Positions 34,636-43,593 of a stretch of DNA of 64,000 nucleotides are shown here, piece by piece. A program made the translations under genes and the position numbers. The DNA comes from Pseudomonas graminis (GTDB taxonomy: Bacteria > Pseudomonadota > Gammaproteobacteria > Pseudomonadales > Pseudomonadaceae). How positions within the stretch are numbered: position 1 is the first letter of the stretch; each line of letters begins with the position of its first letter. The notes under the pieces are model-generated. The model was not told the origin of the DNA, did no database searches, and was given only the letters and a program-made list of their open reading frames with translations. Location: positions 372,001 through 436,000 of the forward strand of contig NZ_SOCR01000003.1 of assembly GCF_004364335.1 (NCBI RefSeq). The letters run 5' to 3'.

Positions 34636-37600
34636 TCAGGCGCTGGTGTCCAGCACGACGACGCGTTGCCCGGCACGGACCGCCGAGCCAGGCTGCACGC
34701 GGACATCACTGACGACACCGGCATGGGGCGCCAGCAGCGGGATTTCCATCTTCATCGACTCCAGAATCACCAGCGTTTCGCCTGCCTCGACGCGCTGACC
34801 GACGCTGACCTGCACCTGCCAGAGGTTGCCGGCAATGTGGCTGTCGATGCTGGTCTGCCCGTTTTGCAGCGGGGTTTCTTCCGTGGATGCGGCCACCGCT
34901 TCGTCGCTCTCGAACGAGGCCTGACCGTTGGCAATCCAGCGCTCGCGTTCAGCGTTGAACGCGCTTTGCTGCTGACTGCGGAATGCCGCGATGCTCTGCG
35001 CTTCTTCGGCGAGAAAGGCCTGATAGTCCGTCAGATTGAGCGTGCTGTGCTCGATCTGCAGCGGGTAGCGACCGAGGGGGAAATCGCGGCGGATGATCAG
35101 CAGCTCGTCGGCGCTGACCGGATAAAAACGGATCTGGTCGAAAAACCGCAGCAGCCACGGTTTGCCATCGAACGCCGCCACCGCGCGGTAGCGGTTCCAC
35201 ATCTGCAGCGTGCGGCCCACAAACTGATAACCGCCAGGGCCTTCCATGCCGTAGACACACATGTACGCGCCGCCGATGCCGACGGAGTTCTCAGCGGTCC
35301 AGGTCCGCGCCGGGTTGTATTTAGTGGTGACCAGCCGATGGCGCGGATCCAGCGGCGTGGCGACCGGCGCACCCAGGTAGACATCCCCCAGCCCCATCAC
35401 CAGATAGCTGGCGTCGAAGACGGTGCGGTGCACTTCGTCGAGGTTCGGCAGATCGTTGATGCGGCGGATGAATTCCAGATTGCTCGGGCACCAGGGCGCG
35501 TCCTTGCGCACGGTGGTCATGTACTTTTCGATGGCCAGTTGGCAGGCCGGATCATCCCAGGACAGCGGCAGATGAACGATGCGTGACGGCACCTCCAGGT
35601 TCTTGCTGGCGCAGACGCCATCCCACTCGCCGGCGACCACATCAAGCAGCGTGGTCAGCGGCAGTTGCTCGGGCTGGTAATGCACCTGCAGTGAACGAAT
35701 GCCGGGCGTCAGGTCGATCACCCCGGTGAGCTGTTTGCTTTCCAGTGCCTGCATCAGCGCATGACCTCGGAAGCGCAGCACCAGGTCCAGTTCCGGCGCG
35801 CCGATTTCCAGCAACAGATGGGTATCGCCGGAAAGCCGGGCAACGAGGCGGGTGTCGTTTTCACCTATATCAAGAACGATGGGTGACTGTAGGAGCGCGC
35901 TTGCCCGCGAATGCGATGGCCCAGGCGCTAGACGTTCGTCGGATGTACCGGCTTCTTCGCGGGCAAGCTCACTCCTACAGAACGCCTCTCGGGCCGCTTC
36001 GACACTCACCGGATAAAACCGCACCTTGTCCCCGGCCTTGAGCTGCCCCAATTGCCACAAATCCGCCTCGATGATCGTCACCGGGCAGACAAACCCGCCC
36101 AGGCTCGGCCCGTCCGGCCCGAGGATCACCGGCATGTCCCCGGTGAAATCCACCGCGCCGATGGCGTATGGATTGTCATGAATGTTCGACGGGTGCAGGC
36201 CCGCTTCGCCGCCGTCGGCACGCACCCATTCCGGCTTCGGCCCGATCAGGCGCACGCCGGTGCGGCTGGAGTTGAAATGCACTTCCCAGTCGGTGGCGAA
36301 GAAGGTCGCGATGTAGCGCTCGGTGAAATATTCGGGAGCGGCGTGTGGGCCATAGATCACCCGGATATCGCGCACATCAGGCAGCTCAGCGATTTGCGCT
36401 GGCGCCAACTGTTCGCCTGCGCTGCGATCAACCAGCGGCGCGACATGCAACACGTCCCCCGCACGCAACGCCCGTCCGCCGTGACCGCCAAACTGGCCCA
36501 AAGTGAAGGTGCTTTTACTGCCCAGGTAATCCGGCACGTCCAGCCCGCCCCGCACGCACAGATAACTGCGCGCACCGGCGCCGGCGATCGTGCCGAGCAC
36601 CAATGTCGATCCAGCAGCGACGAGCAACGATTGATTCATCGGCTGCGCGTCGCCATCCAGCATCAGCGGAATGACCGCGCCCGTCACGGCAATCACAGCA
36701 TCGGTGTTAAAGCGCAGCGTCGGCCCGCTCATGGTGATTTCCAGCGCGGCGCAGCCTTCAGCGTTACCCACCAGACCATTACCCAGACGCAACGAGCGAC
36801 TGTCCATCGGACCGGACGGCGGCACGCCCACTGCCCAGTAACCCAGACGCCCCGGATAATCCTGAACGCTGGTTTGGGTGCCGCCGCTCAGCACCTCGAA
36901 GGTGTCGGCGCGATAGGTCAGCCCCTCAAGGCAGCGGGTCCAAGGCTGGCCGCTGGCGAACGGCACGTCTGCGATGATCTGGCGCAAGTAGTCGCGATTG
37001 GTCTCGATGCCGTAAAGCCGCGTGTCGCTGAGGGCCTGTGCCAGACCGTCGCTGGCCGACGCCCTGTCCGGCGCCCAACTGATGACCTTGGCGATCATCG
37101 GGTCGAAGAACGGCGGAATCTCACACCCGGCCTCCACCCACGTGTCGATGCGCAGGTGTTTGCCGTCGGCGGCGGGGAAGTGCACCGAGGTCAGCAAACC
37201 CGGGCTCGGCTGGAAATCCCTACCCGGGTCTTCGGCGTACAAACGCGCCTGAATTGCATGGCCGACAGGCTGTAAACCCGCGCGCAATTCAACGAGCGGC
37301 GGCAGGTCGCCGGCCGCGAGCTGAATCATCCAGCTCACCAGGTCCACGCCCCAGACCTGCTCGGTCACGCCGTGCTCGACCTGCAATCGGGTGTTCACTT
37401 CCAGAAAGTAGAAGCGCTGATCGTCGCTGTCGAAGACGAACTCCACGGTGCCGGCGCTGCGGTAGTTGACCGCTTTCGCCAGCTTGATCGCCGCATCACA
37501 CAGTTCATCGGCCATGCCGGCGGGCAGGTTCGGCGCAGGGGTTTCTTCGAGGACTTTCTGATTGCGACGCTGCACCGAACAGTCGCGCACGCCGAGGGCG

Positions 37601-38262
37601 ATCACCTCGCCATGACCGTCGCCGAACACCTGCACCTCAAGATGACGGGCGCGCTGGATGTACTTCTCGATGAACACGCCGGCGTCGCTGAAGTTGTTCT
37701 GGCCCAGTCGCTTGACGGCCTCGAACGACTCGCTCAGCTCGCTGGCGCTGCGGCACACGCGCATGCCGATGCCGCCGCCGCCCGCCGTGCTTTTCAGCAT
37801 GACCGGGTAGCCGATGGTTTCGGCAGCGCTTAACGCGGTTTCGATGCTGTCCAGCAGTTCGGTGCCTTCGAGCATCGGCACGCCGTGTTGTTTCGCAAGG
37901 GCACGGGCGGTGTGCTTGAGGCCAAAGACTCGCAGATGCTCAGGGGTCGGGCCGACGAAGGCGATGCCGGCGTCTTCACAGGCGTGGGCGAAGGCAGCGT
38001 TTTCAGACAGAAAACCGTAACCCGGATGAATGGCTTTGGCGCCGGTGGCTTTGGCGATGGCGAGCATCTTGTCCACCGCCAGGTACGTACCGGCGGCGCC
38101 ACCTTCGCCCAGGCTGTGGGCTTCATCGGCTTGCAGGATGTGCAGGCTGGCAGCATCCGCTTCGGCATACACCGCGACGCCGCCAACTTGCAGGTCGCGA
38201 AGGGTACGCAGGATGCGGCAGGCAATGGCGCCGCGGTTGGCAATCAGCAGTTTGTCGAACAT
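34636..38262 (-). CDS. uca: Biotin-dependent urea/guanidine carboxylase with in-frame REPIN insertion
   Basis: The protein has 1,208 residues. Domains in order: biotin carboxylase (1-450; FDKLLIANRGAIACRI, KSTAGGGGIGMRV, FLEVNTRLQVEH), AHS2/KipA-like (about 470-750; TSVQDYPGRLGYW), AHS1/KipI-like (about 790-1060; VLDIGENDTRLVARLSGDTHLLLEIG) and a C-terminal biotin-carrier domain with the lysine in ESMKMEIPL. Residues about 761-791 are encoded by a REPIN (35888-35979) that keeps the frame, giving REEAGTSDERLAPGPSHSRA between AHS2 and AHS1. It carboxylates urea or, given the guanidine-I riboswitch and DUF1989 partners, most likely guanidine, using ATP and bicarbonate. It is the last biosynthetic gene of the operon. 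Confidence 0.88.
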   Translation of the reverse strand: MFDKLLIANRGAIACRILRTLRDLQVGGVAVYAEADAASLHILQADEAHSLGEGGAAGTYLAVDKMLAIAKATGAKAIHPGYGFLSENAAFAHACEDAGIAFVGPTPEHLRVFGLKHTARALAKQHGVPMLEGTELLDSIETALSAAETIGYPVMLKSTAGGGGIGMRVCRSASELSESFEAVKRLGQNNFSDAGVFIEKYIQRARHLEVQVFGDGHGEVIALGVRDCSVQRRNQKVLEETPAPNLPAGMADELCDAAIKLAKAVNYRSAGTVEFVFDSDDQRFYFLEVNTRLQVEHGVTEQVWGVDLVSWMIQLAAGDLPPLVELRAGLQPVGHAIQARLYAEDPGRDFQPSPGLLTSVHFPAADGKHLRIDTWVEAGCEIPPFFDPMIAKVISWAPDRASASDGLAQALSDTRLYGIETNRDYLRQIIADVPFASGQPWTRCLEGLTYRADTFEVLSGGTQTSVQDYPGRLGYWAVGVPPSGPMDSRSLRLGNGLVGNAEGCAALEITMSGPTLRFNTDAVIAVTGAVIPLMLDGDAQPMNQSLLVAAGSTLVLGTIAGAGARSYLCVRGGLDVPDYLGSKSTFTLGQFGGHGGRALRAGDVLHVAPLVDRSAGEQLAPAQIAELPDVRDIRVIYGPHAAPEYFTERYIATFFATDWEVHFNSSRTGVRLIGPKPEWVRADGGEAGLHPSNIHDNPYAIGAVDFTGDMPVILGPDGPSLGGFVCPVTIIEADLWQLGQLKAGDKVRFYPVSVEAAREAFCRSELAREEAGTSDERLAPGPSHSRASALLQSPIVLDIGENDTRLVARLSGDTHLLLEIGAPELDLVLRFRGHALMQALESKQLTGVIDLTPGIRSLQVHYQPEQLPLTTLLDVVAGEWDGVCASKNLEVPSRIVHLPLSWDDPACQLAIEKYMTTVRKDAPWCPSNLEFIRRINDLPNLDEVHRTVFDASYLVMGLGDVYLGAPVATPLDPRHRLVTTKYNPARTWTAENSVGIGGAYMCVYGMEGPGGYQFVGRTLQMWNRYRAVAAFDGKPWLLRFFDQIRFYPVSADELLIIRRDFPLGRYPLQIEHSTLNLTDYQAFLAEEAQSIAAFRSQQQSAFNAERERWIANGQASFESDEAVAASTEETPLQNGQTSIDSHIAGNLWQVQVSVGQRVEAGETLVILESMKMEIPLLAPHAGVVSDVRVQPGSAVRAGQRVVVLDTSA
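35888..35979. repeat. REPIN inside the carboxylase coding sequence
   Basis: The 92-bp element begins TGTAGGAGCGCGCTTGCCCG and ends with the inverted copy CAAGCTCACTCCTACA, the same family as pair B of the 12-kb array. It lies in the linker between two domains, and its minus-strand frame has no stop codon. Confidence 0.88.
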
Positions 38263-38398
38263 GGCATAGACCCCGGGGACCGATAGCGATCAACCCCACA
38301 CTGGGTAGCGGGCCGTCCCGCTGTGGTACGCGTTGCACGAAGGCCGTCCCTCGCGCTGAAGCCTTGAAGCCCTGAACACTTGAAATCGTTGTCAGCGG

Positions 38399-39022
38399 TC
38401 AGTCCCAGACGAGCAGTTCCGCCGGCGTGGGGTTGTAGCCGTTGCACGGGTTGTTCAGCTGCGGGCAGTTGGAAATCAGCACGATCACGTCCATCTCGGC
38501 GCGCAGTTCGACGTACTTGCCGGCACCGGAAATGCCGTCTTCGAAGGTCAGCCCGCCATCCGCCGTGACCGGCACGTTCATGAAGAAGTTGATGTTCGGG
38601 CTGATGTCGCGCTTGCCCAGCCGGCCGTCATGGAGGCAGGCGCGCAGGAAGCTGTCGCGGCAGCTGTGCATGTGCTTTTTTTCCAGTGCGTAACGCACGG
38701 TATTGCTCTCTTGGGCGCAGGCGCCGCCGAGGGTGTCGTGGCGTCCGCAAGTGTCCTCGACGATGGTCAGCATCGGCTTGCCCAGGTTCGAATAAAGGAC
38801 ACTGCCCTTGCTCAGGTAAACGTTGTTCTGTCGGCGCAACGTGCGTTGCACGTCATAGCGTTCGCGGGGGTTGGCGAGGCTGTAAAACAGCGTGTCGACC
38901 GCCTGATTGCCTTCTAGATCGAGCAGGCGCAGGGTCTGCCCGGCCTTGAGCTCGGTCAGCGATGGCTCGCCTGCCGGGATGTGGGTGATGGACACGGGGG
39001 CAGAGGTCATGGTGCTGGTCAT
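38399..39022 (-). CDS. DUF1989 protein, urea-amidolyase-associated 2 / carboxyguanidine deiminase subunit
   Basis: The protein has 207 residues. DUF1989 features include [50 protein letters not shown] and [23 protein letters not shown], with conserved Cys and His that bind zinc. Such paired proteins (UAAP1 and UAAP2) were recently shown to deiminate carboxyguanidine, the product of guanidine carboxylase, yielding allophanate and ammonia. It lies between UAAP1 (10 bp) and the carboxylase (136 bp). The likely active form is a heteromer with the protein encoded at 39033. Confidence 0.85.
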   Translation of the reverse strand: MTSTMTSAPVSITHIPAGEPSLTELKAGQTLRLLDLEGNQAVDTLFYSLANPRERYDVQRTLRRQNNVYLSKGSVLYSNLGKPMLTIVEDTCGRHDTLGGACAQESNTVRYALEKKHMHSCRDSFLRACLHDGRLGKRDISPNINFFMNVPVTADGGLTFEDGISGAGKYVELRAEMDVIVLISNCPQLNNPCNGYNPTPAELLVWD

Positions 39023-39032
39023 ACTGGCCTCC

Positions 39033-39758
39033 TCAGGCGAACAGTCGATCGGTGTTGATGAAGCCGCGCACGTTTTCTTCGCGGGACGTGCGGCAGTGTT
39101 CGGCGACGCTGGGGTCAGCCTTCATCCAGCTCAACTGGACCGGCTGCGGCGCGTACTCGGGGTTGGGGTCCATCGGGTGTTGCAGGGCGGTCATGACCAC
39201 CAGCGTGTCCATCGGCGCGTACAGCTCGATGCTGTCGCCCGCTTTCGAGTTGCCCGGTACGAAGCTCAGCGCGCCGTGATCATCGACGTTGACCCGGCTG
39301 AACAGGTTCAGCGTCATCAACAGATCGGACAGGCCCAGGCCCCATTTGCCCATCTCCACCAGCAGGTTGTCGGCACCGTTGCGGAAGAAGCCATTGCGCA
39401 GTTCCTGATAACGACCCTGGCCGTATTTCTCGGTGACCTCTTCGGCGCACAGCACGCCGCCGATGCTGTCACTCCAGCCGCAGGTGTCGGCGGTAATCGC
39501 CGCCAGCACGCGGCCCATGTCCGAATACAGACAATGGCCCGCCGTGAGCTTGGCGGTGTGTTGGCACTTGAGGCTGTCGGGCAGGTTCAGGCGCTCGGTT
39601 TTTTCATGGGCGTTGAACAGCGTCAGGCTGACGTTGGCATTGCCGTTCAGGTCGGTCAGACGCAGCAGTTCGCCGCGTTTGAGCACGAACGACAGGTGGC
39701 CGCCGCCGGGCAGCAGCTCTTCGGCAAACACGGGGAACAGCGTGGTTGAATCAGTCAT
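39033..39758 (-). CDS. DUF1989 protein, urea-amidolyase-associated 1 / carboxyguanidine deiminase subunit
   Basis: The protein has 241 residues from ATG 39758, with AAGGA eight bases upstream; a TTG at 39764 is less likely. It is homologous to the neighbouring UAAP2 ([45 protein letters not shown] and [22 protein letters not shown]). The two probably assemble as subunits. The position between the ABC importer and UAAP2, under the guanidine riboswitch, supports a role in guanidine breakdown. Confidence 0.85.
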   Translation of the reverse strand: MTDSTTLFPVFAEELLPGGGHLSFVLKRGELLRLTDLNGNANVSLTLFNAHEKTERLNLPDSLKCQHTAKLTAGHCLYSDMGRVLAAITADTCGWSDSIGGVLCAEEVTEKYGQGRYQELRNGFFRNGADNLLVEMGKWGLGLSDLLMTLNLFSRVNVDDHGALSFVPGNSKAGDSIELYAPMDTLVVMTALQHPMDPNPEYAPQPVQLSWMKADPSVAEHCRTSREENVRGFINTDRLFA

Positions 39759-39770
39759 GGGCAATGTCCT

Positions 39771-40535
39771 TCAAATCGTTTTCAGCGAATCGAGCGCCAC
39801 CCGGGCGGCGCGACGATCGCTGTTCAGGGGAATGTCGTATGTGATGCGCGCGCCATAGGCGCCGGGGGCGTGGGGGTCGATGCGGACCTTGTCGAACACC
39901 AGCAGTCGAGTGCCGAGGTTGAAACCTTCGGACAGGTCATGGGTGACCATGAACACCGTCAGTTTCGTCTCCCGCCACAGTTCCAGCAGCAGCGCGTGCA
40001 TGTCCTTGCGAATGCCGGGATCGAGGGCGCCGAAAGGCTCATCGAGCAGCAGAACCCGAGGCTTCATGATCAGCGCCTGGGCGATGGCCAGACGCTGCTG
40101 CATGCCGCCCGACAACTGCGTCGGGTACTTATCCAGCGCGTGATCGAGGCCGACCTTGTGCAACAGCGCCGCCGCCTGTTCGCGGGCATCCCGCTTGGCG
40201 GCGCCGAACAGTCGCCCGAGCAATGTCGAACGGGGCAGCTCCAGGCCCAGCGCGACGTTGTCCAGCACCGACAGGTGCGGGAACACCGAATAGCGCTGAA
40301 ACACCACGCCACGTGTTGAGTCGGGTTCCTTAGCCAGCGGTTGGCCGTTCAGCAGAATCGAGCCTTTGCTCGCGACTTCCTGGCCCAGCAGCAGGCGCAG
40401 AAATGTTGATTTGCCGCAGCCCGACGCGCCCACCAGTGTGCAGAACTCGCCTTCGGCAATGCTCAGGTTCAGGCCTTCGAGCACCACCTGATCGCCGTAT
40501 TGCTGCCAGACGTTTTTGACCGAAATAAAGCTCAT
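39771..40535 (-). CDS. ABC importer ATP-binding protein (nitrate/taurine-type, guanidine operon)
   Basis: The protein has 254 residues from ATG 40535. Walker A GASGCGKST, Q-loop VVFQRYSVFP, signature LSGGMQQRLAIAQAL, Walker B VLLLDEPFGALDP and the H-loop MVTHD are all present. It overlaps the permease gene by 4 bp. The sequence group (SsuB/TauB/NrtD-like) powers import of small nitrogen or sulfur compounds; here the substrate is presumably guanidine, urea or a guanidino compound. Confidence 0.9.
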   Translation of the reverse strand: MSFISVKNVWQQYGDQVVLEGLNLSIAEGEFCTLVGASGCGKSTFLRLLLGQEVASKGSILLNGQPLAKEPDSTRGVVFQRYSVFPHLSVLDNVALGLELPRSTLLGRLFGAAKRDAREQAAALLHKVGLDHALDKYPTQLSGGMQQRLAIAQALIMKPRVLLLDEPFGALDPGIRKDMHALLLELWRETKLTVFMVTHDLSEGFNLGTRLLVFDKVRIDPHAPGAYGARITYDIPLNSDRRAARVALDSLKTI

Positions 40536-41347
40536 GGGCGTGCCCCCTCGTACCACGGGAACGCTTTGCGGGTGAGGGCTTTGAGGCCCCAGTCCATCAG
40601 CCAGGCGAGGAGGGTGATCCACACCACGTAGGGCAGAATCATGTCCATCGCCAGATAGCGCCGCACCAGAAAGATCCGGTAACCCAGACCGTCGGTGGAA
40701 GCGATAGCTTCGGCGGCGATCAGAAACAGCCACGCCGACCCCAGCACCAGCCGTAGGGAGATCAGCAGGCGCGGCAGCAATTGCGGCAGCACCACCCGCA
40801 GGATCAGCGTCCAGGTCGAGGCGCCCAGGGTCTGCGCCTTGATCAGCAGTTCGACCGGAATCTCCCGGGCGCGCTGCTCCAGATCACGGGCCAGCACGGG
40901 CGTGATGCCGATGACGATGAGCATCACCTTCGACAACTCGCCCAGCCCGAAGACGATGAACAGGATCGGCAGAATCGCCAGCGGCGGCACCATCGACAGC
41001 ACCGTTAGCAGCGGCGACAGCGGCGCGCTGAACAACGGCAGCACCCCCGACGCGATGCCCAGGCACAGACCGACCACCGCGCTGATTGCCAGGCCGATCG
41101 CCAGGCGCTGCAGACTGGCACCGGTGTCCTGCCAGAGCAGGTATTCGCCGGTGCGTTGATCGGGCACGAATGCCACGCGCTTGATCGCCTCGGTCATCTG
41201 CACGGCGCTGGGCAGCAGCTTGTCGTTGGGGTTTTCCGTCAGCCGCGTTGCCGAACCCGTGAAATAGGCGAACAGCAACAGGGCGAACGGCAGGAGCACC
41301 AGGATGAGGCGACTGGCGCGATCCGGGCGGCGGTTAATCAAGCGCAT
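40532..41347 (-). CDS. ABC importer permease (guanidine operon)
   Basis: The protein has 271 residues with about six membrane helices. The first is LILVLLPFALLLFAYFTG; the cytoplasmic coupling motif is EQRAREIPVELLIKAQTLGASTWTLILRVVLPQLLPRLLISLRL. This is the family permease signature (EAA loop). It sits between the solute-binding protein gene (18 bp) and the ATPase gene (4-bp overlap). Confidence 0.9.
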   Translation of the reverse strand: MRLINRRPDRASRLILVLLPFALLLFAYFTGSATRLTENPNDKLLPSAVQMTEAIKRVAFVPDQRTGEYLLWQDTGASLQRLAIGLAISAVVGLCLGIASGVLPLFSAPLSPLLTVLSMVPPLAILPILFIVFGLGELSKVMLIVIGITPVLARDLEQRAREIPVELLIKAQTLGASTWTLILRVVLPQLLPRLLISLRLVLGSAWLFLIAAEAIASTDGLGYRIFLVRRYLAMDMILPYVVWITLLAWLMDWGLKALTRKAFPWYEGARP

Positions 41348-41365
41348 GGCAAAGACCTTTGGTTG

Positions 41366-42433
41366 TTACAGCTTGCCGTCGGCAGCCATCTGCACGTAGC
41401 TCGGGTCGAAGTGCAGCTTGAGGTTGCCCTTGTCGCCCTCGGTCACGCTGTTGGCGAAGGTCATGCCGACCGCGCTGGCGTCTTTGGCGCCTTCGCCGAG
41501 CAGCCCGTGATCGAAGGAGAAGTCAGCAACCTTGCGCATGGTCGCCGGCAGTTGCTTGCTGGTGGCGAATTCCAGCGCTTCCTTGGGCGTGGCGAACAGC
41601 TTGGTGGTGTCCAGTTGCGACTGGAAGCCGGCCAGATCGGTGCCCGACGCCTGGGCCATGTGCTCCAGCGCGGCTTTCGATTCGGCGGATTTGGCGTTCA
41701 TCAGCGCCACCACTTCAAACCACGCGCCGGTCAGGGCTTTGCCCAATGCCGGGTTGTCTTTCAGGGTCTGGGTGTTGACGACCATCATGTCCATGATCTC
41801 GCCAGGAATCTTGCTGGAGTCGAAGACCTCGGTGACGCCAGGCTTGGCCTTGATCTCCGAGAGCATCGGGTTCCAGGTGGTGACGGCCTTGACCTCGCTG
41901 GTGTTGAAAGCGGCAGCGATGTCGGCATCTGAGGTGTTGACGACTTTCAGGTCTTTTTCGGTCAGGTCCACTGAATCCAGCGCGCGAGCGAGCAGGTAGT
42001 GGGACACCGACAGCTCGACCAGATTGACGTCCATGCCCTTCAGGTCGGCGACCTTTTTGCCGTCGCCCTTGATGACGATGCCGTCGTTGCCGTTGGAGAA
42101 GTCGCTGACCACCAGCGCCGTGCTTTCAACGCCACCGGCAGCGGGGATAGTCAGGGCGTCCATGTTGGTCATGGTGCAACCGTCGAACTGGCCGGCGGTG
42201 TACTGGTTGATGGATTCGACGTAATCGTTGAGCTGAGTGACTTTGATGTGGATGCCGTACTTCTTGGCCCACTTGTCGACGATGCCTTGGGTCCCTGCGT
42301 ATTCCCATGGCATCCAGCCGGCATAAATGGTCCAGCAGACGTCGAAATCCTTTTTCGGAGCGGCGGTGGCCGAGAGGCTCAAAGCTGCGAAGACGCCTGC
42401 GGTGAGCAGGCTGAACAGACGGGACTTTTGCAT
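41366..42433 (-). CDS. ABC importer periplasmic substrate-binding protein (guanidine operon)
   Basis: The protein has 355 residues. The signal peptide is LFSLLTAGVFAALSLSATAA. The mature protein (FDVCWTIYAGWMPWEYAG) is of the NMT1/NrtA/TauA-like fold and contains TQLNDYVESINQYTAGQFDGCTMTNMDAL. Aromatic residues (Trp, Tyr) near the N-terminus could contact a cationic guanidinium ligand, which is inference. It is the first gene of the operon and follows the guanidine-I riboswitch, with SD GGAG seven bases before the ATG. Confidence 0.88.
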   Translation of the reverse strand: MQKSRLFSLLTAGVFAALSLSATAAPKKDFDVCWTIYAGWMPWEYAGTQGIVDKWAKKYGIHIKVTQLNDYVESINQYTAGQFDGCTMTNMDALTIPAAGGVESTALVVSDFSNGNDGIVIKGDGKKVADLKGMDVNLVELSVSHYLLARALDSVDLTEKDLKVVNTSDADIAAAFNTSEVKAVTTWNPMLSEIKAKPGVTEVFDSSKIPGEIMDMMVVNTQTLKDNPALGKALTGAWFEVVALMNAKSAESKAALEHMAQASGTDLAGFQSQLDTTKLFATPKEALEFATSKQLPATMRKVADFSFDHGLLGEGAKDASAVGMTFANSVTEGDKGNLKLHFDPSYVQMAADGKL

Positions 42434-42484
42434 GGGGTGTCTCCAGTAGCGAAAAGGGCGGTCAGGAGTACGGCGACACCACTG

Positions 42485-42590
42485 GTGTCCTGTCTCCCGG
42501 GCTTTTATCCCGCCGTGTAACCTCTACTGGAGGTCGCCAACTCTCGGACCAGCCACTCGCCTGAGGCGAGCCGGAACCCTAGTCGGCCAT
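42485..42590 (-). promoter_or_regulatory. Guanidine-I riboswitch (ykkC)
   Basis: The minus strand contains the diagnostic conserved segments of the guanidine-I aptamer in order: CTAGGGTTCCG, CTGGTCCGAGAGTTG and ACACGGCGGGATAAAAGCCC, with GGGAGA following. It lies 52 bp before the start codon of the substrate-binding protein gene. Downstream, GACACC (42484-42489), GGTGTC (42475-42480) and GACACC overlapping the ribosome-binding site (42436-42441) could form alternative hairpins that hide or expose that site. Confidence 0.93.
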
Positions 42591-42870
42591 TGCAAACTGT
42601 GGTGCCGCGAACCTGAAATGACTCCTGCACACGATCCCTCAAGCGAGAGTTGTGCCAAGTTGTTCAAACCCTTGCGTTACCTGAGCCGGGAAGGCGTACG
42701 GGGTTTTACGACAGACGAAGCGTGCACTGATGCAGGGCGCCGTCTGGCGCCTGGGTACTGCGGTGGGGCACTAGGTCTGCAATTCGCAGTCTCAGTTAAC
42801 GTTCTCGGCAGTTTCGAGAACGCCGACCAGCGCCGCTGGCTCGAGCTCTACCGCGGTCCGGGAGGCCGCC
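42591..42870. other. Gap between the riboswitch and the lipoprotein gene
   Basis: This 280-bp stretch holds promoters for the divergent genes. One inverted repeat, CGTTCTCG/CGAGAACG (42800-42807 with 42815-42822), lies about 60 bp before the lipoprotein start and could be an operator. I see no gene. Confidence 0.4.
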
Positions 42871-43437
42871 ATGTATCGACGATTGCTTACCGCTTTGATG
42901 ACGTTGTCCCTGGCAGGTTGTTACGGAGGTTATTACGAATCAGAAAGCTACACGCAGCCGATCTATAGCAGTAGCTACAGCAGCGGTTACGTGTACGACA
43001 GTTATCGCCCGGCCCCGGTTTATTCCGGAGGGGCGGTGTATTACTCCTCGCCGCGTTATTACTCGGCGCCTCGCTACTACGCACCGCCACCGCGTTATTA
43101 CGCACCTCCACCCCGTTATTACGGGCCTGGATACGGCGGAGGTCGCCCCGGTTACGGTGGTCGCCCGGGTTATGGCGGCGGTAACTGGAATGGTGGTGGC
43201 GGTGGATACCATGGTGGGGGTGGCTATAACGGTGGCGGCAACGGCTATCGTCCACCGCCCCAAGGTCCACGGCCCGGAGGCGGCAATGGTCCCGGCCCCG
43301 GTGGCGGCTGGCATGGCAATCCCGGCGGGGGCGGTGGCGGCCCACGTCCTGGCTTTGGGCCCGGTGGCGGCGGTCACCGAGGAGACGGCGGTTTCGGTCG
43401 CGGCGGCCACGGCGGACCGGGCGGCGGCAATCGCTGA
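42871..43437 (+). CDS. Tyr/Pro/Gly-rich lipoprotein of low complexity
   Basis: The protein has 188 residues; GGGAG precedes ATG 42871. The N-terminus has a lipobox (MYRRLLTALMTLSLAGC), so it is probably an outer-membrane or periplasmic lipoprotein. The first part is rich in Tyr/Ser with RYYAPPPRYYAPPPRYYGP repeats; the remaining 110 residues are Gly/Pro/His-rich and probably disordered. No enzymatic domain is visible. Such proteins occur in Pseudomonas near envelope functions, but the role is unknown. A strong terminator follows. Confidence 0.65.
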   Translation: MYRRLLTALMTLSLAGCYGGYYESESYTQPIYSSSYSSGYVYDSYRPAPVYSGGAVYYSSPRYYSAPRYYAPPPRYYAPPPRYYGPGYGGGRPGYGGRPGYGGGNWNGGGGGYHGGGGYNGGGNGYRPPPQGPRPGGGNGPGPGGGWHGNPGGGGGGPRPGFGPGGGGHRGDGGFGRGGHGGPGGGNR

Positions 43438-43447
43438 GTAATACAAG

Positions 43448-43477
43448 AACGGCGCTCCGAGGAGCGCCGTTTTTTTA
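43448..43477 (+). terminator. Rho-independent terminator after the Gly-rich lipoprotein
   Basis: The stem AACGGCGCTCC/GGAGCGCCGTT with a two-base loop is followed by a run of T residues. Confidence 0.88.
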
Positions 43478-43525
43478 TAGAATTGAATGTATAACCCCTG
43501 CGACCAAGGAGTACGCAGTCCAATC

Positions 43526-43548
43526 GTAGGACCGGCTTCAGCCGGGAA
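43526..43548. repeat. Solitary REP palindrome
   Basis: This is a single inverted copy of the array's pair-A family (GTAGGACCGGCTTCAGCCGG...). It lies 46 bp before the stop of the next minus-strand gene. Confidence 0.7.
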
Positions 43549-43593
43549 GGGGTCGGTAGGGGCACCCTCACGTATGGGGTGTGAATGTCAGGC

